A stretch of 36,590 bases of DNA from Gemmatimonadota bacterium (GTDB taxonomy: Bacteria > Gemmatimonadota > Gemmatimonadetes > Longimicrobiales > Gaopeijiaceae), in assembly GCA_012267505.1 (NCBI GenBank), contig JAAXGI010000066.1, positions 1 to 36,590 on the forward strand, given 5' to 3'. The notes beneath the pieces are model-generated. The model did no database searches. It worked only from the letters and a program-made list of their open reading frames with translations, and was not told the origin of the DNA. Below are positions 25,491 through 33,815 of this stretch, one piece after another; the first letter of the stretch is position 1; the number at the start of each line of letters is the position of its first letter. Both the position numbers and the translations under genes were made by a program.

Positions 25491-26255
25491 CTATTCCTCC
25501 GTCGCTCCCCCGGACGTCCGGGCGGTGTTCGCCGCGTCGGGCACCGAGGCCGTTGCACCCGGGAGGGGCGACTCACGCTCGAGCGCCTCGAGTGCGGCCA
25601 CCTGCTGCTCGCTCTCCCACTGCTCGAACTCGGGTTCCGTCTGCACGACGAGAAGCCCGTTCATCGTGTAGTGCCCGAGCCCGCAGAGCTCCGCGCACCC
25701 GATCGTGTACTCCCCCGGAGTGGTGGCCTCGAACCAGACCGGGATCGACATCCCGGGGACCGCATCCTGCTTGACGCGCATGTCGGGGAGGAAGAAGGAG
25801 TGGAGCACATCCTCCGCCCGCAAGTGCACCGTGACCGGCCGGTCCACGGGAACATTGATCTGGTTGAGGAGCGTGAAGTCGTCGGCAGTCTCAAGGACTC
25901 CGTCCGCTCCCGCGTAGGTGGCCTCCCACTCGAACTGCCGGCCGTTGAGGATGAGTTCGTAGCTCCCCGCCGGGAACCTTGACGGATCCTTGATGTCGGC
26001 CCAGAGGCCAGCGCTCATGAGGCCAATAGCGACCACGATCACCGCCGGCACAGCCGTCCAGATGATCTCGGCCTTCGTGCTACCCTCGATGTACTCGGCC
26101 TTGTGGCCCTCGCGCTTCCGGTACTTGATCAGGAAGTAGACGAGAAGCACCTCGGTCACGACGAAGATCACCCCGGTGATCACTAGGATGATGTAGTACA
26201 TCCGGTCGATATCCGGGCCGAACGTCGAATAGCTCGGCGGCAATAACCAATTCAT
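25491..26255 (-). CDS. ctaC: Cytochrome c oxidase subunit II with CuA site
   Basis: This 254-residue subunit has two membrane helices (about 20-43 and 64-86) and a periplasmic cupredoxin domain. The CuA ligands are complete: His152 in VLHSFFLPDMR, and Cys187, Cys191, His195 and Met198 in CAELCGLGHYTM. There is no C-terminal CxxCH, so this is not a caa3 fusion and a separate donor is needed. The start codon overlaps the stop of the upstream copper lipoprotein gene by 4 nt, which suggests that protein as a partner. The C-terminal 50 residues are acidic and Ala/Thr-rich. Confidence 0.96.
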   Translation of the reverse strand: MNWLLPPSYSTFGPDIDRMYYIILVITGVIFVVTEVLLVYFLIKYRKREGHKAEYIEGSTKAEIIWTAVPAVIVVAIGLMSAGLWADIKDPSRFPAGSYELILNGRQFEWEATYAGADGVLETADDFTLLNQINVPVDRPVTVHLRAEDVLHSFFLPDMRVKQDAVPGMSIPVWFEATTPGEYTIGCAELCGLGHYTMNGLLVVQTEPEFEQWESEQQVAALEALERESPLPGATASVPDAANTARTSGGATEE

Positions 26256-27109
26256 TCGGCTACTCCCCCGACGCGTGCCATCGTACGGTGATCGTGCGGG
26301 CCGTCGGTCGGCGTTCCGGCCGAGGACAGCATCGCGTCGGTGAAGTTGAAGGTGACCTCAGCCGTCTGGCCGGTCGTCACGGTGACCGTCTGCTCCAGCG
26401 TGCCGAGTCGGGCGTGCCACGCCTCGATCACGTACTCGCCCGGGGGAAGCTGGCTGAGATCGAAGGCGCCGCTGCCGCCCGAAACCGTGTGGTAGGGGTG
26501 CGTGACGACCCCGATGTAGCCGGCCATCCACCCGTGCACATCGCACTGGATGGGGATCATCACCTCGGGAGCCGCGAATTCCCGTTCCGTGTCCATGTTG
26601 ACGGGCTGGCTCACGTTGAACGGCCTGTTCGCCGTGGGCGAGGCGTTGATGTTGTGCAGCAGCCCGTCGGAGTTCCGGAAGGCGACACTCTGGCCGACCT
26701 GGACGCCGGCCACGAGCGGCCGGTACTGGCACCCCTGCTGGTCGATGACGACTGCCTGGCCAGGCACAGGGAAACTCATTCCCTCGAGGCCTTCCCTGAC
26801 GTAGACGAAGACATCGGCGAGGCCGCCTCCGCCCACGTCCACCCACGAGACCTCCGGGTCCCCCGTGTAGGTGGCGGCGCAGTCGGCCTCCGAGGTCATG
26901 TCGAGGACCTCGGGCGGGGGCGGGGTGCCCTCGAAGGTGACGGATCCGGTGATATTGCCCGCCGTGGCGACATCGAACGGCATCTCGGCGGGCGCGGCGT
27001 CGCCGCCACCACCTCCACCGGCTGCGTCGCCGCCACCGCCGCCGCAGCCCACGACAGCCAGCAAGACCGCCGGAGCCAGCACTCTGAGAACCCTCTCATA
27101 ACGAGCCAT
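26252..27109 (-). CDS. Type I copper (cupredoxin-like) lipoprotein
   Basis: This 285-residue product has a lipoprotein signal (LAPAVLLAVVGC, Cys22) followed by a Gly-rich linker. The core resembles plastocyanin-like domains, with a His-Cys-His-Met type I copper set: His152 (LLHNINAS), Cys189, His192 and Met195 in QCDVHGWM. Residues about 210-265 form a carboxypeptidase-regulatory-like beta domain (FDLSQLPPGEYVIEAWHA). The likely role is electron carrier to the CuA site of subunit II, since the genes overlap by 4 nt. ATG 27109 is chosen because GGAGG lies eight bases upstream; longer forms add a non-signal leader. Copper site read from sequence; partner inferred. Confidence 0.8.
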   Translation of the reverse strand: MARYERVLRVLAPAVLLAVVGCGGGGGDAAGGGGGGDAAPAEMPFDVATAGNITGSVTFEGTPPPPEVLDMTSEADCAATYTGDPEVSWVDVGGGGLADVFVYVREGLEGMSFPVPGQAVVIDQQGCQYRPLVAGVQVGQSVAFRNSDGLLHNINASPTANRPFNVSQPVNMDTEREFAAPEVMIPIQCDVHGWMAGYIGVVTHPYHTVSGGSGAFDLSQLPPGEYVIEAWHARLGTLEQTVTVTTGQTAEVTFNFTDAMLSSAGTPTDGPHDHRTMARVGGVAE

Positions 27110-27153
27110 GCTCATCCCCTCCCGGGTGAGTGGAGTGATCCGATTCCTACCCG

Positions 27154-28965
27154 CTAAGACTTCCTGGGCCCCTGATACCTGTGCCGGGCCGTGCCAATAA
27201 GCGCCACCGAGGCGGCAATCGTCAAGAATCCGGTGATCACCGCCCACCAGAAGCCCACATCAGTCTGCCCTGCCGCCCACCCGCCGACAGAGTTTCCTGC
27301 AGCCGCGAGGGCAAAGAGAAGCCAGAGGGCGCCGACGGCGAAACCGAAGTTCCGGGCCATCTGCGGCCGGGGCTCCGGGGGCAACACGATCCCTGCGGCG
27401 GCCGCCTGGACCTCACGGTCCCTCCTCTGCGCCCTCCGGACCACGAGGACCCCGAGCCCGCCCGTGAAGAGGAAGGCGACGAGCGGCGCCATGTAGGTCG
27501 ACGGCGGCGTCTCCTCCTCGAGCTGAATGAAGTACCACGAGCTGACCGAGCCGCGCGCGCCCTCCTCGGAATTGTCCCCGTCCCAGGCGAAGAACGCGAT
27601 CGGGATCGGGACCCCGATCTCGAACTGGAGCTCACTTGCCGGGTCCGCCGGAACCAGAGCCCGGCGAAGGAGGAGCTGCCAGCGCCCCGCTTCCCACGCC
27701 GCCTCCGATGTGAGCCCCTCGGCTCCCAACGGCTCGTAGATGTCGAGGCCCCGGGCCGCCGCCTTCACGGCCGTGCCCGGCACGCTCGACCACTGCCACT
27801 GGTAGACCGGGTTCGATCCGTCGCCCATCAGAAAATACGGCATGTCCATCCCCTCCGGAATCGTCGGCGGGAACTGGACGGTGATGCCGTCGGGCCGTGG
27901 CGCGGGCTCAAGATTCTCACCCTCTCTCGGCGCCATCGCGTCGAGGACCCAGCCCTGCCACTCGAGCCATCCCGGATCCGGGCTCCTCGAGCGATCGTGC
28001 CACGTAAGACGGAATGCCACCTCGCTCCCGTCGTGCAGTGCCTGCACCCAGACGCCGTCGACGGACGGGTCGAACCACCGGGGATTCTCAATGATCTGGC
28101 CGACAAGCGGGACGTAGAAGGACTCTGCCTGCCCCCAACGCTCGTCGGCGAGCTGTCCGGGAAGCTCGCCCGGGGCCACCTGTCCCACGACGATCACCTC
28201 TTCGGGCGTGGGCGTCTCCTCCGGGGAGAGACTCCGCACATAGTGCGCCAGGTTCCAGAGCTGGTCGTCCGTCATGAACCCGGCGTCGATGAGATCGGAG
28301 AAATTCGGCATCGGGGTGCCGTCAAGCCCCGTGCGGAGCCTCTGGTAGATATCCTCGACGGTGCTTCCCCCATTGAAGGTCCAGGCCTTCCAGAGGTCCG
28401 CCGAACGGATCGGGTTTCCTAAGTCGTCCTGTAGCGTCGAGGACGCCTCACCGTCGCCGCGACCCTCCGCCCCATGGCACTCGAAGCATTGGATTGAATC
28501 GTAGAAGAGACGGCCCTCGGCGATGCGCTCCTCCGAGGCCCCCGGCGCGCCGGGGAACTCGAGGGGCTCGGGCGCCCCGAGCGTCTCGAAGAACTGCGAG
28601 AAGGTCTTGATATAGGCGACGAGCGCCTCGCGGTCCGCGCCGGAAAGTTCCTCCTCCCATCCCGGCATCGTCGTTCCGGGCATCCCCTCGTTGATGATGC
28701 GCAGAATGTCCTCGTCGGTCGGGAGCTCCCCGGTCGCCGTGGACCGGATCTGGTAGAGCCCCGTCGTGAAGTCGCGCGGCCGCGGGATCATGTACTCGGC
28801 CGCCGGCCCCTGTCCGTCGCCCTCCGATCCGTGGCACTGCGAGCACCACTGTTCGTAGACCTCCCGGCCGCGCTCGACATCCTGCGCGCCGGCCGGGGAC
28901 GGATGGAGCGCCGAGAGACCGAGGAGCGCCGCGACAGCGGCGGGAAGGCGGGTCTGGGATCTCAT
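27154..28965 (-). CDS. Diheme cytochrome c fused to ethylbenzene-dehydrogenase-type heme b domain, membrane anchored
   Basis: This 603-residue exported protein has a signal peptide (to about AGAQ, residue 28), then two cytochrome c domains: CSQCH (41-45) with PGTTMPGW, and CFECH (160-164) with GTPMPNF. Residues about 255-510 resemble the EB_dh domain of ethylbenzene and nitrate or selenate reductase gamma subunits, which binds heme b (VDGVWVQALHDGSEVAFRLTW). Three hydrophobic segments lie in the last 95 residues. It is a likely periplasmic electron conduit. No molybdopterin catalytic subunit lies in the cluster, so it may link the neighbouring cytochromes and oxidases. Its start overlaps the upstream cytochrome stop by 4 nt. 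Confidence 0.82.
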   Translation of the reverse strand: MRSQTRLPAAVAALLGLSALHPSPAGAQDVERGREVYEQWCSQCHGSEGDGQGPAAEYMIPRPRDFTTGLYQIRSTATGELPTDEDILRIINEGMPGTTMPGWEEELSGADREALVAYIKTFSQFFETLGAPEPLEFPGAPGASEERIAEGRLFYDSIQCFECHGAEGRGDGEASSTLQDDLGNPIRSADLWKAWTFNGGSTVEDIYQRLRTGLDGTPMPNFSDLIDAGFMTDDQLWNLAHYVRSLSPEETPTPEEVIVVGQVAPGELPGQLADERWGQAESFYVPLVGQIIENPRWFDPSVDGVWVQALHDGSEVAFRLTWHDRSRSPDPGWLEWQGWVLDAMAPREGENLEPAPRPDGITVQFPPTIPEGMDMPYFLMGDGSNPVYQWQWSSVPGTAVKAAARGLDIYEPLGAEGLTSEAAWEAGRWQLLLRRALVPADPASELQFEIGVPIPIAFFAWDGDNSEEGARGSVSSWYFIQLEEETPPSTYMAPLVAFLFTGGLGVLVVRRAQRRDREVQAAAAGIVLPPEPRPQMARNFGFAVGALWLLFALAAAGNSVGGWAAGQTDVGFWWAVITGFLTIAASVALIGTARHRYQGPRKS

Positions 28966-29753
28966 TCCTCGATCCCCTCCTCTTCCCACGTCCGGGGCGC
29001 GATCCCCGCCTGGTCGTAGAGGAAGAGCGTGACCGCCCAGATCTCGTCGGCCGTTAGGAAATCCTCCCATACGGGCATCGCCGAATTCCAGGGCCCTCCC
29101 TCCCGCGGAAGTCCCGGACCGCCCTTGGCGATCCGCCAGAAAACAAAGCTCTCGGTGAGCTGCGCGATCGTGCTGCTGCCGCGCAGCTCGAGCGGTGTGG
29201 GGTTGAAGCCGGGGGCGTAGTGGCCGCCCGCATTCAGGTAGTCGCCGTGGCACGGCATGCAGTTCTGGTAGTAGAGCTCCTTGCCGAGCTCGAAGGCGGC
29301 CTCCTCGAGATCCGGCTCGCGCAGCGGGTTCTCGAGACCCTCGAGGACGATCGTCTCTCCCCGGAAGGTGATCTGCGTCGGGGGCGCCGGGTGAATCGAG
29401 CGGAGGCTGGCCGGTGCGGAGATCGTCGGACGGACGTTGTTGAAGGTGGCGAAGGCCACAAGAAGGGGCACGACGGCCATCATGCTCATGCGGACCACCT
29501 TCTTGTCCGGCTCGACAAGCGCCGCGTGGATCGGCTCCTTGAAGCGCGTCCAGCGCTCTTCGTTGTCACTGACCCAGACGAGCACGCCGACGAGGACGAT
29601 CGCCGTGTACTGCAGGACCACACTGGCCGGTACGGGCGCGCTCGTGATCCCGACCAGTCCCGGGAGATAGGCGATTCCCCACCGGATCAGGGCATACGAG
29701 ACGACGACCACGGCCAGCGACTGCCAGAACGGGTGCTTCGTGTATCGGCCCAT
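28962..29753 (-). CDS. Membrane-anchored monoheme cytochrome c
   Basis: This 263-residue protein has three predicted membrane segments in its first 105 residues, then a periplasmic class I cytochrome c domain with CMPCH (165-169) and a later Met in NSAMPVWEDFL. The segment before the heme (GLENPLREPDLEEAAFELGK) has the register usual for cytochromes in oxidase and reductase clusters. It should sit in the inner membrane and pass electrons between the neighbouring diheme proteins. It lies 12 nt after the upstream cytochrome gene and overlaps the next gene by 4 nt. Confidence 0.85.
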   Translation of the reverse strand: MGRYTKHPFWQSLAVVVVSYALIRWGIAYLPGLVGITSAPVPASVVLQYTAIVLVGVLVWVSDNEERWTRFKEPIHAALVEPDKKVVRMSMMAVVPLLVAFATFNNVRPTISAPASLRSIHPAPPTQITFRGETIVLEGLENPLREPDLEEAAFELGKELYYQNCMPCHGDYLNAGGHYAPGFNPTPLELRGSSTIAQLTESFVFWRIAKGGPGLPREGGPWNSAMPVWEDFLTADEIWAVTLFLYDQAGIAPRTWEEEGIEE

Positions 29754-29765
29754 CGGCGTTCCCTC

Positions 29766-30563
29766 TTATTCCAGGCCGCTCAGGTAGCTCACGACGGATT
29801 CGAGCTGGGTTGCCGTGAAGCGGTCACCGAACGTGGCCGGCATCGCGCCGAGCAGCTCCTCGTAGCCCTCCGAGACACCCGCTCCCGGCTCCAGGATCGA
29901 GATCCGGATCTCGTCGGCGGTCATCCGCGCGCCGAGGCCATCGAGCGGCGGGCCGAGCTCGATCCCCCCGCCCGCGAAGAGATGGCAGAGCGCGCACTCC
30001 TGGTTGACGATCTCCACCGGATCGCTCCCCGCCACGCCGGGAATGCCCGCCGCGGCCAGGCCGCCGCCCGCGTCGCCGGCCGCATCCTCGGTCGGGATGT
30101 CGGCGCCCGTGACCGTCACCTCGCCGCCCAGCGACTGGAGAAACGCGACCACGGCCCACACCTGCTGCGGGTTCATCGTGCGGTCCAGCGCTGGCATGAT
30201 CGGTGGGTAGTCGTCGACGAGGTGATCGACCGGGAGAGTGAGCGACTGATAGAGGTACTCCTTGCAGTCGAGCCCGGGGATCCGGTCCCCACACCGCTGG
30301 CCGATCGTCCCCTCCCCCTGGTAGTCCGTCACCAGGTTCGGGCCCCGCGCTCCCGCGCTCTCCGCGTGGCAGGCGATGCATCCGCCGGCCCCCTCGAAGA
30401 GCCCCTCACCGGCCGCCACGAGCTCCTCGGCGGTCACCTCCGCCCCGAAGGCGATCAGCTCCGGCACGTCCGACTGGACCTGGGGGATTGCGTTGGCCAC
30501 CAGGGTGAAGACCAGGATCGTCCCGAAGACCACCCCGCCGACCTTCAGATCTACGGCTCCCAT
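29766..30563 (-). CDS. Diheme cytochrome c, N-terminally anchored
   Basis: This 265-residue protein has one N-terminal membrane helix (VGGVVFGTILVFTLVANAIP) followed by two c-type domains, CIACH (62-66) and CALCH (190-194). Between them is an Asp/Gly/Ala linker (about 150-180). Two extra Cys (91 and 100) lie between the heme sites. It begins 19 nt after the bd-like subunit gene, so it is a good candidate electron donor to that protein. ATG 30563 has AGGAG nine bases upstream; a longer form would overlap the upstream gene. Confidence 0.87.
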   Translation of the reverse strand: MGAVDLKVGGVVFGTILVFTLVANAIPQVQSDVPELIAFGAEVTAEELVAAGEGLFEGAGGCIACHAESAGARGPNLVTDYQGEGTIGQRCGDRIPGLDCKEYLYQSLTLPVDHLVDDYPPIMPALDRTMNPQQVWAVVAFLQSLGGEVTVTGADIPTEDAAGDAGGGLAAAGIPGVAGSDPVEIVNQECALCHLFAGGGIELGPPLDGLGARMTADEIRISILEPGAGVSEGYEELLGAMPATFGDRFTATQLESVVSYLSGLE

Positions 30564-30582
30564 CCCGCGATTCTCCTCTCGA

Positions 30583-32448
30583 TCAGGTTCCGGGAAGCGG
30601 CTCGAGCCCGGGCTCAAGGCCCCCACCCCGGTCCGCTCCGCTCCCGCTCCGTCCGGGACTGCCCCCCGGGACCGGCTCCGCGGCGGCGGCGTCCGCCGCG
30701 GCGGGCACGAGCGCCGGCTTGGCGATCATCCCGCCGATCCAGAAGACGAAGGCGAGCATCAGGAAAAAGATCACGACGGATGCGCTGATGATCTGCGCCG
30801 CGTATCCGAGCGCGGGCGTCGCCGCGTACGCACTCGTGTCCTGGACAATCTCGTAGACGTGCCAGTGCTGCCGGATCCCGCTCCTGGCGAAGCCCATCAG
30901 ACCCATGAGCCAGGTGAAGGTGACGACCAGGACGAAGAGCGCGTACTGCGAGCGGGGCGGCATCCGGCCCCACCGGATATCGCCCCGCGACTCCGCGCCC
31001 CGGGCGATCAGGATGTCCAGGACGAGGACGGCGATGATCGTGAAGAGGACGGCCAGCACCTGATAGACCGAGAACCCGATGCGGACGATCGCCGGGACGA
31101 AGTAGCCGGCGATCCCGTAGAAGAGGACCACGAGCGCGCAGACAAGCAGGACGATCCCCTGCGAGAGCGTCCCCGTCCGTGCCCAGCTCACCGTCGGGTT
31201 CTTGTTCGCCCGGCGGTAGAGGAGGAAGGAGAGGAAGGTCGTCAGGATCATCAGGTTCACGGCGGTGTTCTTGGCGCTCATGACCCCGAGCGGTTGGAGG
31301 AAGGGGTGGAAGGTTCCTCCCATCGCCGCAAGCTCCGCCCGGTCGGCGATCATCGTGTGCGGCGTGGCCCAGACGATCACGCCCACCACGAGCACCAGGA
31401 GCATCCACTTCGTGTAGGGCGCGAACCGTTCGCCCCCCGGGATCCGCCCGAGCCCGATCCAGAGGTAGTAGTTGCCCGCGAGGAAGAGGACTCCGATGAG
31501 GAAGGCCTGGATGATCCAGAGCCAGCTCATGAAGCCGCCCATCATCGTGACGCCCATCTGCTGGTTGAACTCGTAGATCTCCCGGCCGAGGTAGTACCCC
31601 GCGAAGGGGAGGACGAGGAAGACCCCGATCGCGATCATGTTGCCCACGTACCCCATCCAGTCGTAGTGGGCGCGCTCCTCATCCGACTTGGCCTTGAGGA
31701 AGCGGTAGGCGGCGTAGGCCGCCACGATCGCGCCGCCGAAGACGGCGTTGGCGATCAGGCGGTGGACGTTGATCGGCATCCAGGTGGCGTTGGCGAACGC
31801 GCTCCAGAACTGGACGGTCGCGGGCGAGGTATCGGGCGTGAGGTCGCCGGGCGGGCTCATCATGAAGGTGAGCCAGGAGTTGGCGATGAGCAGCGCGATC
31901 GTTCCCCAGACGTTCAGGAGGAGGCCGAGGCCCCAGTGGCCGAGCTTGGCGCGACCCTTCTTCCACTGGTCCCACCCATAGTAGTACATGTAGAGGGTGG
32001 CCGATTCGGCGAAGAAGATCCCGGCATACATCCACATCGAGATCCGGAACACTTCGCTCAGATAGCTCCAGAGCGCCGGATAGAGTGTCGTCAGGAGGAA
32101 GACGAAGAGCCCGCCGAGGAGCGCCGTCGCGCTGTAGGCGACGAGGAGGAGGCGCGTGAACTCCTTGGCGAGACGGTCGTATCGGTCCTCCCCGCCGAAG
32201 AGCGCGATCGCCTCGGCGATCACCGCAAACATCGGCACGCCGAGCACGAAGGCCGCGAACATGAGGTGGACCTGGGCCACGATCCAGACGGCGGCCCGGC
32301 TGCCGATCACCGGGAAGTCGGCCCCGTAGTCCGGCGGCACGTACGCCTGCGCAACGAGCGTCTCGGCGAGGAGGAGGCCGGCGGCAAGGGCAACGACCGC
32401 GGAGAGGAGCCACCGGCCCGCACCCGCCCAGGACCTATCTTGGATCAT
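30583..32448 (-). CDS. Divergent cytochrome bd-superfamily subunit I (CydA-like)
   Basis: This 621-residue polytopic protein is longer than CydA of E. coli (about 520). By eye alignment, His61 (VAQVHLMFAAFVLG) matches the b595 ligand His19, Glu148 (FFAESATLYMYYYGWD) matches Glu107, and His229 (PINVHRLIAN) matches the b558 ligand His186. The position of Glu99 is Met140. The quinol-loop motif GRQPW is absent, so quinol oxidation is doubtful and a cytochrome c donor is more likely. No separate CydB follows; instead come three cytochrome c genes. The ATG overlaps the radical SAM gene stop by 4 nt. The Pro/Gly-rich C-terminal tail is unusual. Whether it reduces oxygen is not proved. Confidence 0.78.
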   Translation of the reverse strand: MIQDRSWAGAGRWLLSAVVALAAGLLLAETLVAQAYVPPDYGADFPVIGSRAAVWIVAQVHLMFAAFVLGVPMFAVIAEAIALFGGEDRYDRLAKEFTRLLLVAYSATALLGGLFVFLLTTLYPALWSYLSEVFRISMWMYAGIFFAESATLYMYYYGWDQWKKGRAKLGHWGLGLLLNVWGTIALLIANSWLTFMMSPPGDLTPDTSPATVQFWSAFANATWMPINVHRLIANAVFGGAIVAAYAAYRFLKAKSDEERAHYDWMGYVGNMIAIGVFLVLPFAGYYLGREIYEFNQQMGVTMMGGFMSWLWIIQAFLIGVLFLAGNYYLWIGLGRIPGGERFAPYTKWMLLVLVVGVIVWATPHTMIADRAELAAMGGTFHPFLQPLGVMSAKNTAVNLMILTTFLSFLLYRRANKNPTVSWARTGTLSQGIVLLVCALVVLFYGIAGYFVPAIVRIGFSVYQVLAVLFTIIAVLVLDILIARGAESRGDIRWGRMPPRSQYALFVLVVTFTWLMGLMGFARSGIRQHWHVYEIVQDTSAYAATPALGYAAQIISASVVIFFLMLAFVFWIGGMIAKPALVPAAADAAAAEPVPGGSPGRSGSGADRGGGLEPGLEPLPGT

Positions 32449-33815
32449 GCATCCCCTCCGCGACGGAGGAAGAACGGCAAACGCTTGGAGAAATCAGCGG
32501 GCATCTCGCGCCTCACCTCCGCCATCACTGCGAGATCGACGACCGGCCGGCCCCGCTCACGGGCGTAGTCCTCGATGCGGGACGTCACCACGCCCCGCAC
32601 GAAGCTCGGGATCCGGTCGATGCGCGCCTCCGCCTCAGCTGTCCAGGGGAGCGTCCGCTCACCCCGGGCTCCATAAGTGACCGCACGTCCGCTCCGGACC
32701 ACCGGTTCGACCCCGGACGGCTCGTACGCGCACGAGTCATCCGGCCCGAGCAGGTCGCCGGTGACGGCCTCCGCCCGGGCGCGGCATCCACCACAGATCT
32801 CCCGATACCCGCAACGCCCGCACTTCCCGCCGAGCTCCCCGTGCCGGAGGGAGTTGAGCACGGGGGAGCGCTCCCACACCTCCCGGAAGGACTGCTTTCG
32901 GAGGTCGCCGGCGATGGTCGGCGTGTAGGGGCACGGCGTGAGTTTCCCCTCGGGCGTGATCCGGCAGTACTGGACGCCGCAGGGACAGCGGGTCCGGTAG
33001 TTGAGGAGGGGCGAGTCGGGATCGGCCCCGTGCACATGCCGCATGATCTGGGGCTGGCACTTCGAGCGGATCATCATCCTTCCGCGGTACTCCGATTCGA
33101 GAACGGCCAGCTCGGCGAGCACCTCGTCGTTCTCCTCCGGCGAGAGCCCCTCCATCCGCCCGCCCCGCCCCGTCGGGACGAGGAAGTAGAGGTTGAAGGA
33201 GACGGCTCCGTGCTCGGCGCCCCAACGGACGAGTTCGCCGAGCTCCGCGCGGTTGCCGCGCGTCAGGCTCGTCTGCATCACGAAGTCCAGCTCGTGGTCC
33301 ACGAGACGGTCCACGGCCGCCAGCGTGTCGGAGAGCGCTCCGGTCCCGTGCCGGAACCGGTCGTGGTATCCGGGTCTGAGGGAGTCGATGCTAACGGCAA
33401 CGCCGGTGACGCCGGCGTCCTTGAGCGACGCGATCCGCGCGTCCGTCAGGCGGGTCCCGTTCGTTCCGACCACGACGGTGGCGCCGGCCGAGGCGGCGTG
33501 CCCGGCGATCTCCTCCAGGTCGTCCCGGAGGAGGGGCTCTCCGCCGGAGAGGATCAGCATCGGGTTCGGGTTCACCTCGAGGAGCCCGTCGAGGATCCGG
33601 AGGCACTCGGCGGTCGCGAGCTCGCCGGCGGCCGTCTGCCACGAGCCGGCCGAGATGTAGCAGTGCGCACACGCCAGGTTGCAGCGCTTCGTCAGGTTCC
33701 ACGCCACGACGTGGGGGATGAAGCCGCCGCGGCCCGCGCCGGGACCCCGGGGCTCGAGGAGCGCCATCCGCGCGTCGCCGGCACCGGCGGAAGCGCGGAT
33801 CCCGGCATCGATCAC
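32445..33815 (-). CDS. NirJ/AhbD-like radical SAM/SPASM protein with C-terminal PCP_red-like domain
   Basis: This 456-residue enzyme has the radical SAM cluster motif CNLACAHC (Cys45, 49, 52), LSGGEPLL, and the block YFLVPTGRGG common in heme-modifying NirJ/AhbD enzymes. The SPASM region (CRITPEGKLTPCPYTP, then CGRCGYREICGGCRARA) holds auxiliary cluster cysteines. Residues 391-440 form a PCP_red-like segment (WTAEAEARIDRIP onward), as in the protochlorophyllide reductase B subunit. Such a fusion points to a tetrapyrrole substrate, possibly a heme for the bd-like protein whose gene overlaps it by 4 nt. The start GTG overlaps the upstream UspA gene by 4 nt. Family is firm; substrate is inferred. 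Confidence 0.85.
   Translation of the reverse strand: MIDAGIRASAGAGDARMALLEPRGPGAGRGGFIPHVVAWNLTKRCNLACAHCYISAGSWQTAAGELATAECLRILDGLLEVNPNPMLILSGGEPLLRDDLEEIAGHAASAGATVVVGTNGTRLTDARIASLKDAGVTGVAVSIDSLRPGYHDRFRHGTGALSDTLAAVDRLVDHELDFVMQTSLTRGNRAELGELVRWGAEHGAVSFNLYFLVPTGRGGRMEGLSPEENDEVLAELAVLESEYRGRMMIRSKCQPQIMRHVHGADPDSPLLNYRTRCPCGVQYCRITPEGKLTPCPYTPTIAGDLRKQSFREVWERSPVLNSLRHGELGGKCGRCGYREICGGCRARAEAVTGDLLGPDDSCAYEPSGVEPVVRSGRAVTYGARGERTLPWTAEAEARIDRIPSFVRGVVTSRIEDYARERGRPVVDLAVMAEVRREMPADFSKRLPFFLRRGGDA

Noticed and set aside
25491-26255. caa3-type subunit II with fused cytochrome c
   Set aside because: No CxxCH is present; the only metal motif is the CuA site.
30376-32568. Long plus-strand frame opposite the bd-like gene
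   Set aside because: The product is a charged, low-complexity Asp/Glu/Arg chain, and the opposite strand encodes a polytopic protein with conserved heme ligands.
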